From contig NW_014577216.1 in assembly GCF_000485595.1 (NCBI RefSeq), positions 304,382 to 331,600 on the forward strand: a stretch of DNA of 27,219 nucleotides, given 5' to 3'. Below the pieces are notes generated by a model that was not told the DNA's origin, searched no databases, and worked only from the letters and a program-made list of their open reading frames with translations. This DNA comes from Priapulus caudatus (taxonomy: Eukaryota; Priapulida; Priapulimorpha; Priapulimorphida; Priapulidae). The position numbers and the translations under genes were made by a program. Shown one piece after another: positions 1 to 9,105 of the stretch (positions are counted from its first letter, which is position 1; the number at the start of each line of letters is the position of its first letter).

Positions 1-1337
1 CAGCCTCAGTCTACAATCGCACGGCGTAATACAGATTGAGACACCATATGCGAATAAGAACTTACATTCGGACTTACAGAGGGAACATTTAAACACGACA
101 CACTCAACACCAAGCCTATCATTTCGAAAAACAGAAAATACGGCATAACCCAGCACTGGAACTCTCAAAGCAACATTGCTGGAAACTCAAAGCGACAAGA
201 AAAATTATAACAATCAAACTGGTCAATCATCAGCTTCAGCCAAGCCAATACACAACATTCCAAAATATGCGAATCTCTGTTTTTTTATGCGGCAGTTCAC
301 ACAGGCCGAATTATGGCTTCCCGTTTGAATCAGACAAGACGCTTACGGACACGAAAAGTGAAAAAGTCGCGTTTACTATCCTCAATGATCTTGCGAATGT
401 TCCTATCATTGTTCTGGACGGCAGTCGTATACGTTCGTAACAGAGTCCTACAGATTCGCGGAAATGGTCGGAGAGGTCGGCCAAGCAACTCCCGACAGTT
501 AGGTGGTCCCGCTAACAGTCGCGGAAACTCAGCCGATTTGTCTAGTCGGACTATACAATCGTGGAATATGTCGGTGACAGATTCTGCTGTATCGGGGATC
601 ACAAAATCGTAACAATGTCCTGTGCTGTCTGGACGGAGTGTCTGCGACGGTGTCCTTGTGGATCGCCGGGGACGCTGTCGGGATGAGACGGCATTATCTG
701 CGAGGAAATTTTCATTTGCCGTTTTCTTTGCGATTGAGGTCCAGGCATTTGCGTCCAGATCTTGCGAAATGCGCACCGTCTTTGCGGATCTTCCGGAAAC
801 AGTCCTAATTAATACGAAAATTCGGCAATAATACCCACGTCAGAGTTTTCCGCGGGGGGAAACCAATTTTTTTTTTTTAAAACCCCAAAAGGGGGGGGGG
901 GCGGGAAAAAAACACGATACGGACTGAGTCAGAAACAAAAGCCGTTTGAATGCGGTACAGAGACTGTGATAAGATTGCGTTCCGACAGTGTCCCGATCAT
1001 CGCGCGGATATTTGGCGACAGTTGTAGGATTCCAGATGCCGTGGATTTTCCAGATTCGGGCTAGAAGTGCCTCAGTTCTGAGTTATAAGAAGGCGGGGCG
1101 CTTTCGCTGGTTTGTCATTCAGATGACAATACTTTGACGGTCCAACCAATGATGCTGCTCGTAGGCTGAGACTTCTGCAGCAGGTTGCTTCTTATTGCGA
1201 AAATGGAAGAAGAAAGAAGGAGGACCTTCGGTTGCCAAATTATTATTTGAACAGAAGCGGCACTGCGACCCGTAGGAAATAAAAGATAACTGGCGTCAGC
1301 CTGGATATCCAGACAAGGGAGGCCCTCGGCCAGTATT
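1..1337. other. Unique flank, no recognisable gene
   Basis: I see no recognisable gene here. The minus strand is open for 148 codons at 330-776 and the plus strand for 99 codons at 313-612. Neither shows a domain, signal peptide or repeat that I recognise, and both overlap the same DNA, so at most one could be real. A run of about 40 codons (1158-1279) and a second frame (1276-1341) end exactly at the transposon boundary and look like remnants of an older coding or mobile sequence. The stretch at 851-913 is abnormal homopolymer sequence (see findings). Confidence 0.4.
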
Positions 1338-1341
1338 AGCT

Positions 1342-1687
1342 AGGGCGCCTTAGGGTCAAAATATTTACACGGCGCGACAAAAAGCCGCAAACTTTTTTTG
1401 TGGTATAGGGTAGGCGTCATAGTTGATTCAATTTTAGAAGGATCGGGTGCCCGAGCTATCAACTTCGGTGGCGTTCCATATTGGATTTTTCAAACATGGC
1501 CGCCTTCGAAAAACGAGTGCGTACTACGTTTGTTTTCATATCTATTGGTTCTAATTGAGATATTATTTAATGATTTTGGTGTTCTAAAATAATGTTTTTT
1601 TAAGCAGGGAAATCGATTAGGTGACTAAATGGGTAATAATCTTGAGTGATCTGGACTTTTACGTTTTAAAGATTAGTGCTTAATTAA
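1342..1687 (+). repeat. Left terminal inverted repeat
   Basis: It aligns to the reverse complement of 5081-5413. Shared blocks include AGCTAGGGC at the outer edge, CTTAGGGTCA, ATTTTAGAAGG, GCTATCAACTTC, ATTGGATTTTTCAAA, TCTAATTGAGATAT and, near the inner end, CAGGGA followed by TCGATTA/CCGATTA. An A-rich run follows at 1684-1718. By eye about two thirds to three quarters of positions agree, with several 1-3 bp indels, mostly extra bases in this left copy. Confidence 0.8.
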
Positions 1688-2512
1688 AAAAAAAAAAATT
1701 AAAAAAAAATTTAAAAAATATTGCTTTATTACGGCTCCTCGTTCATTCATGGAGTGAGGAACACACAATGTGTTACAAATAATGAGATCATAGTTCATAT
1801 CGGATATATTTCTAGAATGGGGTGCTACATGCTGTTAGTTACCATGGCCGCTATTGGATTCCAAATGGCCTACCATTCCGAAATTGCCAAATTATATTAA
1901 CTGCCTGCTATATCTTGGGTTGTTGATGGATTTGCAGACCGTCAGTGCCGTGTTGTTTCCACCATCTGGTGCGAAACGTCCGGTTTAAAAAAAAAATTTA
2001 AAAACCTTTTTAATATTTTTTTTAGTAGTTTGACTGCCAACAAAGATGTAACTCTCCCATTGTTTTTGTATAAATTGGGCAAAATTAACGACAATAAAAC
2101 GGACTGATGTTGATCAAAATGTTGTAAATATAATATTGTAGCCAGTAATTATTATCCATCAGTTTTTGTTTCTTGTCTAGAATGGATTGGACTTAATGCG
2201 TAGTAGGTGGTGTGTCGGTCGGTAAACTGAAGAATGCCCTGCCAAAGTTACAATGGAGAATGCGCTATGAGGGAACAATTCGTTAATCATGTTAATGCGT
2301 TACCAGTACACTTGGAGATTACCAACATCAGTGAATCAAAATACAGATTTGGAAGTCAAGATCTCGGAATGAGAACATGGCCAAAGTGGCACAAAGAATG
2401 TCAACACAAGTTTGCCTCCAATCGAACTGACAGAGCAAAAAAAGCGACAGGCAGAACATGCAACACAATAGCTTGGCACGAGTAGGAAATCCAGAAGATC
2501 AGAAGGTAAAAA

Positions 2513-4760
2513 CGAAGCCTGTATATTCTGTGAGCGTACAGATGGAGTTCTCCATGACATTGCTCGACGTGCAATTTTGATCAACTTGAAAGATATTGCA
2601 ATCAGGCAATGCATGATTACAGTTCTACTCGGGCAAATTATGCAGCAGTGATTTTGATTAGCCCAGGAATCTAAATATCAGCTTGGATGCTCACTGCCTT
2701 CAGAAACCGCTACCGTTCGAATATACGAAGAAATTCCAGCAAAGAAACAAATGAAGAAAGGCAAGCACGGTGTTTTGCAGAGCTGGTGTCACACATCACC
2801 GAAAGGCTCGATGAGGGGCAGTACATCTTCCCACTGCAAAGACTTACACAATGGTATGAAACCCGGAGGAGAGACTGGCGTAGACAGTGATGTAGACTGA
2901 ATGATAGCTGAAAGATAAGCTTGCTTAAAGTCACTTCCATAGGCCAGTGCAGGGAGCAGTTCATCTGGGCGTAGTAGAATGCTTGGTGTTCACAGCAGGA
3001 CTGAGTGACCTACTTGAGTAAAAGTAACCCAGGATCACGATACGGATGCTCTCGAGATGGTAAAGGTGGCTAAACTGATTCGTAAAGACATATTGGACAA
3101 GCCAGAAAACATATTAATGTTCATTTGCTGCCGATTGTCAATCTACTAGCATCCCAAGATTCCTTGCTAAACAATGTATCCTTAATGCTGAATGGCCACA
3201 AGTATTACAATATTAGAATCACCAGAAAGCCTCAAAGCGCTCAGTAATCGGCAAGCTTGATATGTCCATGCCAAAAGATAAATTCAAGAAAAAATATATT
3301 TGCGACAAAAGGCTAAGTAGGACCAACAGATCCAGAGAGATGCCTTTGCCTCTTTATATAGGTATCAAGGTAGCTGCATTCATTGGGTCTGAGCATAAAC
3401 TACAAACGCGTACTCCAGATGAAGAGCAAGCTTAGGCACATGCAGTGACAGAGAAGTACCACACAGAGGGAATAGTTGGCCCGTATGAATCTCCGAAAAG
3501 TTATATTACAGTGGGGCTATTCCGACAATCTGCCGGACCACAATTCCCTCTTCTAAAAACAGCCAAGGGGTTCGTCTTCATGTACAAGAATCAGTATCTT
3601 TCAAGCTGTGACTGAAGCGAATCAAGGAGAGTCTCGTGGTGTGATAAATTTCACTGTATCTGCAGGTCCAATACAGTTGCCAAATGATTTCTGTTAAGTT
3701 CCAGCTTAGTTGGTCATGTTCAGTGAGTGGACTGGAAAAGTGCCAGAAAGAAGACCAATGTTGATGATGTGTTGCATGATGAGAGACAGTTGCGGCTAGA
3801 AGATGGCATTGCAGTTACCTACAGGGAGTATGAAGAATAGATGACAAAACATGACTACGTGCGTTCAGCACATCATTCTTGCCCAGCACGAGTGGGGCAT
3901 AGAAACACCCTGGGGTAGGGTGTCCTTCCTTCCTCTATGTTCAGAAGAGGAAAAAAAAAGGGGCTTGGGCCCAAAAAAAAAAAAAAAAAAACCCTTTTAT
4001 TCAATGATTAAGGCATGGCAATAGACACCTTCAGACTATCACTGAATATTGAACCGAACGAAGTACGTGTGATTTCCCGGTGTGACCAGCCGCTGTTTGC
4101 CTTTCGTGAAGTATGTTTAGTGGGCTGGCCAATATGAATATGGCGAAGATCGAACTATTCCAATGTTAGGGGGACTTCACACAGAGATGAATTTTTGGAA
4201 AATCGTTTGGTGATCTCTGTTGAATGCTGGGCTGGACTCTATACTGGACTGACAGTAGGTGGGCAAACACGGGTAGAGCAGGAGCTCATATATCATGCAA
4301 AGTTCATCTAAAACGTACGCGGCATTGCCATCAAGTCACTGGGCAACTGGCTTTGCTCACTGGGAATTTATTGGAGGCATTGAAAAGTTGAAGAAGGAGA
4401 TGAAAATAGTTAGTACATGGAAAAATAAAGGCATAGAGGAGGAAGTCTCACCTTCCGTTCTGGCAGCTGATTTTTCCAGCGAACTGGAATTCATAGGGAA
4501 TTGTTTTGTCTGATCACACGCAGAGAGAAACTTTTCGCAAGTATGTTACAGTGCCTTGCGAGAGATGGTTCCTTGGTGTCATCATCACCGAACAAACCAT
4601 CACCAGAGGTTAACTTATGGTGGAGGAAGCTTGCAACTCGATGAATACACACTGGACTGATATACCTGAGCGGCAAGGCTTTGTCGAGAGCTTCTCTGTT
4701 GTGGATGTAAAGCTTTGCCTCTATGCACACGGAAATGTAGATGCACGAAGCTGGACGTTG
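2513..4760 (+). pseudogene. Broken transposon protein, large uncharacterised family
   Basis: This is a series of plus-strand coding fragments in shifting frames, in an order that matches one protein family I recognise from amplified copies in cnidarian, mollusc and other invertebrate genomes. Fragments: (a) 2513-2560, a CIFC...LH zinc-binding start; (b) 2690-2880, AFRNRYRS, then ERQAR-FAELVSHI and a YE-RR segment; (c) about 3045-3110, an alanine/lysine-rich helix like ALEMVKVAKLIRKDI; (d) about 3150-3200, SLMLNG; (e) 3350-3380, PLYIGIKV; (f) 3598-3640, FQAVTEANQGESRGV; (g) 4075-4110, a CDQPLFA segment; (h) 4163-4200, MLGGLHTEMNFWK; (i) 4548-4575, LREMVPW. The GGLH-EM segment probably lies in the transposase-like core. 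The fragments are separated by stops and frameshifts and the C-terminal part of the family is not seen. There is no chance of an intact product. The match is from memory of the family, not from a search. Confidence 0.65.
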
Positions 4761-5080
4761 CGGGTGTTACGTACAATGTGTTAATGTGATAGGGAGATTG
4801 TACTTTCCATTTGGTGTTGGAGCTCATGTATCCAAACTGACACTACAATAGATTTTTTTATATCATGTTTGAACAAAGGGTTGTTTATGTTTAATGCTAA
4901 TTTGGGAGAATTTTGGTTATTAAATATTTACCATATAAAATTGTTGTTACTTGTCTACAATACAATTAGGGATTTATCATTCACTGAAATATTATCGCGA
5001 GGAAGTAGCACCCTTGCTATGCTGATATAGAGCAAGAGATATATGAAGATATTTAGCGAATTTAGTTTCTCTTGGTCGAT

Positions 5081-5413
5081 TTAACACTTAATTCAAACAC
5101 GCCATTCAGTCACTCCAGATAATTACTTCATTAGCGCCCATAATCGGGCGTCCCTGACCTCAAAAACCAATAATGTTTAGGACACCAATTCATTAAGATA
5201 TCTCAATTAGACCAAAGATATGGAACAAAGTAGTACACTCATTTTCGATGCGGCATTTTGAAAAATCCAATTATGGCGCCAACCGGAAGTTGATAGCGGC
5301 GGGCCACCCCTTCTAAAATGATCACTATGACCTACGCCTAATCACAAAAAAGTTGGCGCTTTTGTCCGCCAGTGTAATTATTTTTTTAAACCTATTTGTG
5401 ACCCTAAGGCCCT
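5081..5413 (-). repeat. Right terminal inverted repeat
   Basis: This is the inverted partner of 1342-1687. Read on the minus strand it starts AGGGCCTTAGGGTCA and keeps the same block order (TTTTAGAAGG, CTATCAACTTCC, ATTGGATTTTTCAAA, TCTAATTGAGATAT, CAGGGACGCCCGATTA). It is slightly shorter than the left arm. AT-rich filler at 4850-5080 separates it from the last protein relic. Confidence 0.8.
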
Positions 5414-5417
5414 AGCT

Positions 5418-6600
5418 AGTTATGGAACATTGATGAGGGGAAACTTGAGAGATAGAAGATCCAGGAAGCTCGTTCATCAACTACCAGAGGCTGCCAACTT
5501 TGAAACTGTACGATGAAGTCCTGGCTCGACTACACCCCGCATCACCAACAAGATACCTGGTGGAGGCGCAAGCCCTTCATCAGGGACTGAAGTTTGCCTG
5601 CTACCATTGAGGGCATCTGGGCAATCCGGCGCAGTTACAGCAGCATAAGTTGGGACTTCCAGGGTTCCCGTAACAACCATTGTCAATGTTGTGTCCCTGA
5701 AGTCTCCAAGCAATCATGATGGAGTACGCTTCAAGAGGTAATTCGCCTTGCCCATACTCCAGCGGAGTGGAAGGAAATCGCAATGGATCTGCCGCAGATG
5801 GAACTTTCCACATGGTGCGCGGTGCATGCCGACGGAAAGCACGTTGCGTTGGCAAGTGGCCCACCAATTCCGGATCTACCTATCATAAGTACGAGGGCTC
5901 TTCTCCATAGTCCTGATGGCCCTCGTAGATGGGGACTATAAATGACTATGCTCTTGTAGACTGGAGTGAGAATCAGCCGTTTCGCACGATTCTTTTTCAA
6001 TAGGGACGCAGGATAATTCACGTGACTAACGGTTTTCGATCGCATGTCTTCGTTCAAGGTCGGTTCACTGTCGGGTCGACGTGTCTGATCTCCTGTCGGA
6101 TCGCATGTCGGAAGAATCGGGACCGCTTAATTAAAGTAAAAATAATAAGAAATTAAATAATAAAAAAATAAAGTAAAGTTTAATTAAAGTAATAGTATAG
6201 TACCATATCATGTATTCCAGTCATAACAGTCATGCCTATCCATCCTAAGTATATTACAACCTTGATGGTACCAATGTTCTGCGTAATTTGGATCACTTTG
6301 TGGCATTGCACCACTCTGCCTCTCATGACACTCATGCCGCAGCTGTAATCCGCTATTTAGCTTATTGTGAGTGTTAATTTGGATAAGCGATGCATCGACA
6401 TCAACAAAACTTATTATTGTCGCAACAGATTTGCAATGTATCATTACGCTGACAGGTACTAGCAAGTTACCCGTATTGGATCGGTCGCACATAGCTTGAA
6501 TGCAATCGATTACACTATACTCAGTCAACGTGAGCTAAGTGAGATAAACGAGGCTTTGAATATCGTCTCTGTGCGGTGATGCGACGTCGGTAAAATGATT
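5418..6600. other. Unique sequence, status unclear
   Basis: The region next to the transposon (5418-6110) is open in stretches on both strands (for example minus 5731-6057, 108 codons), but I recognise nothing in it. The AT-rich run 6127-6200 repeats TTAATTAAAGTAA twice (about 6127 and 6180). The minus strand at 6208-6528 is open for 106 codons. Its base composition and dispersed TAAT, TGACAG and CAATG words look more like conserved non-coding DNA than like an exon, and no splice structure is evident. I give no function. Confidence 0.3.
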
Positions 6601-6699
6601 AGGAGCAGAGGTGACGTTTCTAGTCCGCCAAAAAGGCGAAAAATCTTTGTATTCAACTTGCTAGTCCAATTCGGAGCTCTGGTGATAGTGGCAGTGCTG

Positions 6700-6910
6700 G
6701 TGGCGGTGCTGATGCTATTGTTGTTGTTGTTGCTGTGGTGGGGGTGGTTGTTGTTGTTGTTGTTGTTTTTGTTTTTGTTGTTGTTGTTGTTGTTGTTGAT
6801 GATGATATTGGTTGCGGTGGTGGTTGCGGTGGTGGTGGTGATGGTGGTGATGGTTACGTCGCCGGTGGTGATGGTAACAGTGCTGGTGGTGGTGTTAATG
6901 ATGGTGATGA
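6700..6910 (+). repeat. GTT/GGT trinucleotide-rich tract
   Basis: Runs of GTT (6718-6800, broken by TTTTTG) pass into GGT and GAT repeats (6798-6910). Every frame lacks stops over long distances, which produces apparent poly-Val, poly-Leu, poly-Gly and poly-Asn readings. These are low-complexity artefacts, not a protein. Confidence 0.9.
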
Positions 6911-6970
6911 TGGTGCTGCTGCTGCTGCTGCTGCTGCTGTTGCTGCTGTTGCTGCTGTTGCTGCTGCTGG
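6911..6970 (+). repeat. CTG trinucleotide tract
   Basis: About twenty CTG/GCT triplets with three TTG interruptions spaced nine bases apart near the 3' end. It lies upstream of, and complementary to, the CAG tract that follows. Confidence 0.95.
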
Positions 6971-7046
6971 TGGTGTTAATGGTGGCGTTGGTGGTAACAG
7001 TAGTCGACACGGCAGCCTTGTATTAGCATGCGCGCCTGTGTACATC

Positions 7047-7057
7047 GCAGCAGCAAT

Positions 7058-7101
<44 letters not shown>

Positions 7102-7114
7102 CAGTAGCAGCATT

Positions 7115-7183
<69 letters not shown>

Positions 7184-7231
7184 AGCAGTAGTAGCATTAG
7201 CAGCAGTAGCAGGAGCAGGAGCAGCAGCAGC

Positions 7232-7263
<32 letters not shown>

Positions 7264-7267
7264 TGCA
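7047..7267 (+). repeat. CAG trinucleotide array with TAG interruptions
   Basis: About 220 bp of CAG/AGC triplets with AGT, ATT, ACA and AGG variants. A block containing AGTAGCAGTAG followed by CATTAGCAGCAG occurs twice about 85 bp apart, so larger blocks have duplicated. It reads as poly-Ser, poly-Ala or (minus strand) poly-Leu, but no unique flanking coding sequence supports a protein. Confidence 0.95.
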
Positions 7268-7785
7268 GCACAGTGCGCATGGCCTGAACTCGATCGCGCT
7301 CACATCGCAGCCTACACTCCCCTAGTTTAGTTTAATTAACTCGACAATGCTGCACAGCGCGCATCGTTTACGTTAGCTAATTAAATTACTTAATATCTGT
7401 CATTGTGATTGAGACGAAGCTAATGAAAGACGCGTCGCGGGGAACCCGGCATGCAGGTTTTTCTGGCGTTTCCCGCGCAATTCGACGTTGCCCAGTGATC
7501 AGCAGACGAAAAGCTCGATTCATTCGCTCACTTCACGATCTGAAGTGTCTTTGGAGGCGCTGCGGTTCGGCGCAGATGCGTGTCTGAGAATGGTAGCAAC
7601 TCTGCGTTTTAAATCACTGCGGAATGACTGCATGTGTGTGTGGGAACAGATGGTGTTGGTCGCTTGCTGCCGAAAGGTCTTTATAGCAAATACGCGTGCA
7701 TGATGAGCGGGAAATGTTGCCTCGATATAAAGAACACGTGCGTGTATAGGGCTAAGCTTATAGGCATACTTAATTGCCATAGTGT

Positions 7786-7797
7786 GTGTGTGCGCGC

Positions 7798-7839
<42 letters not shown>

Positions 7840-7932
7840 TTGCGTGCGTGTGTGTTTGTGTTTGTGTGCGTGTGTGTGCGTGTGTGCATGTGTGTGTATG
7901 TGCGTCCGTTCGTGCGTGCGTGCGTGCATGAG

Positions 7933-7999
<67 letters not shown>

Positions 8000-8000
8000 A
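7786..8000 (+). repeat. TGCG tetranucleotide array with TG centre
   Basis: Two TGCG arrays (about 7798-7848 and 7910-7999) surround a TGTG/TTTG-rich centre. The motif is alternating pyrimidine-purine throughout. The apparent Cys-Val-Arg and Thr-His-Ala-Arg open frames are readings of the repeat. Confidence 0.95.
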
Positions 8001-8029
8001 TGCTACGTGTTGCTGTTACCTGTTATAGC

Positions 8030-8600
8030 GCTAGTCACTCTCCGTGGGCATCGCGTGTAACAAAGCGTCGAGTAAATCTCTCAGATGCGATAATGTTTAT
8101 CCGTTGTGACGGGGAATTCTCATCCGAAGAAAAACTGCCCTTCTCTCGCAGCGTTTACACTTAAAATATTCGCGTTGCCCGCTCTGCTTAACATGATGCC
8201 AAATTTTTAAAGGAAACTGCAAATTGGTTCATTTCAATATCAGAGCATTGAATCGTACTCGCGTAATTGCGCGAGAGAGCTCCCAAAGGAGAGGCAACCC
8301 CGGAGGCGTTAGGCCACGGAATAGCCCCGAATTTATGCCGTCGACTCCCAATATTAGCCTTAATAAAATGATTACGCGAGATCAAATTATCGGAGGCTGC
8401 ATTTATGATTATTAGATTACCGTAAATGAGTTTCCTATTGATATAAATGTAGCATATAAAAGTGGTTATTTAATGATATTTGAATGGCTCTTCGTAATCT
8501 GATGACGTGCAGTTTACTTTGGCCTTAACTTTGTAACGCAAATGTGTTTGGAGAATATTAAGGCTCGAAAATAAGATTTAGATGTTTTATTTATACATCG
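8030..8600. promoter_or_regulatory. CNE-like unique block (candidate)
   Basis: Unique DNA with balanced composition, no convincing coding frame, and dispersed TAAT-core and TTTAT/ATAAA words (for example near 8355-8375 and 8403-8425). It sits between two tandem arrays. A regulatory role is only inferred from composition; no conservation test was possible. Confidence 0.2.
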
Positions 8601-8602
8601 AC

Positions 8603-8662
8603 ATGGCCCTCGGTGTTAGAGCACTTAGTCTATACCGAGCTTGAATCCAGGCGGCCGACTCA
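8603..8662 (+). repeat. Degenerate tRNA-derived SINE head
   Basis: TGGCCCTCGGTGTTAGAGC (8604-8622) resembles a tRNA D-arm/A box as found in SINEs. GCTTGAATCC (8639-8648) resembles the B box GGTTCGAATCC. The spacing of about 35 bp is shorter than in a tRNA, the acceptor stem does not pair, and no clear tail was found, so this is a relic rather than a tRNA gene. Confidence 0.45.
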
Positions 8663-8795
8663 AAGAACATGCTAGTCCCGGGGAAGTGTTACTGTCAGTC
8701 GAGAGTCGCTACTAATGGGACTCCGGGTCAACTTATTTGATGTGCATCATCTCTGTTCATTGGTGTTCACCGCCGATAGGAATGCCGTATACATA

Positions 8796-8945
8796 CGCGT
8801 ACACACGCCTGCGTATACGCGCGCGCACGCACGCCTGCGTATACACACGCGTGCACACGCCTGCGTATACACACGCGCGCACGCACGCCTGCGTATACAC
8901 ACGCGTGCACACGCCTGCGTACGCGCACGCCCGTACGCACACACG
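8796..8945 (+). repeat. 26/28-bp alternating minisatellite
   Basis: Units built on ACGCCTGCGTATACACACGC end alternately in GTGCAC or GCGCACGC, giving two unit lengths in alternation over about five units. All-frame openness here is due to the repeat. Confidence 0.85.
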
Positions 8946-9024
8946 AACGCAAGCAAGCACGAACGTGCGCGCAGTGACCGGCGGATGCAGATGCATAGGC
9001 GACCTATTGCACTTACGGACAGAT

Positions 9025-9105
9025 AAACAGACGGACGGACCGACTGACGGAGGGACCGACAAACATAGACGGACGGACGGACATACGGGCAGGTAGATAG
9101 ACGTG
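9025..9105 (+). repeat. GACG/GACA tetranucleotide-rich tract
   Basis: Imperfect GACG, GACC and GACA repeats (for example GACGGACGGACC and GACGGACGGACGGACA), grading into AGATAGACG. Probably an old microsatellite. Confidence 0.8.

Larger units (their letters stand above)
1342..5413 (+). mobile_element. Decayed DNA transposon with long TIRs, about 4.07 kb
   Basis: The first roughly 345 bp and the last roughly 333 bp are diverged reverse complements of each other, and they enclose remnants of a single plus-strand gene. Both ends begin AGGGC and run into CTTAGGGTCA. The copy is old: the two arms differ by many substitutions and small indels, and the internal gene has stops and frameshifts throughout. 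The superfamily cannot be assigned from sequence alone. The short palindromic candidate duplication AGCT and the internal protein family make an Academ-like element one possibility, but this is untested. Three homopolymer-rich patches (1684-1718, 1986-2026, 3950-3998) inside it look abnormal. Confidence 0.8.
1338..5417. repeat. Candidate 4-bp target-site duplication AGCT
   Basis: AGCT at 1338-1341 and AGCT at 5414-5417 directly flank the outermost bases shared by the two terminal inverted repeats (AGGGC... at the left end, ...GCCCT at the right end). AGCT is palindromic, so it could instead be the outermost four bases of the inverted repeat. The assignment as a duplication is therefore an inference. 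Confidence 0.45.

Noticed and set aside
874-892. AAAACCCCAAAA resembling a hypotrich ciliate telomere repeat
   Set aside because: Only one and a half units, embedded in T and G homopolymers that look like sequence corruption.
6595-7330. Long open frames reading poly-Val/Leu, poly-Gly/Ala, poly-Ser, poly-Leu on both strands
   Set aside because: All frames are open because GTT, GGT, GCT and CAG repeats contain no stop codons; no unique coding sequence or splice signals flank them.
7634-8164. 176-codon Cys-Val-Arg-rich frame
   Set aside because: Its core is the TGCG array, with equally long Ala-Arg-Thr-His frames on the other strand.
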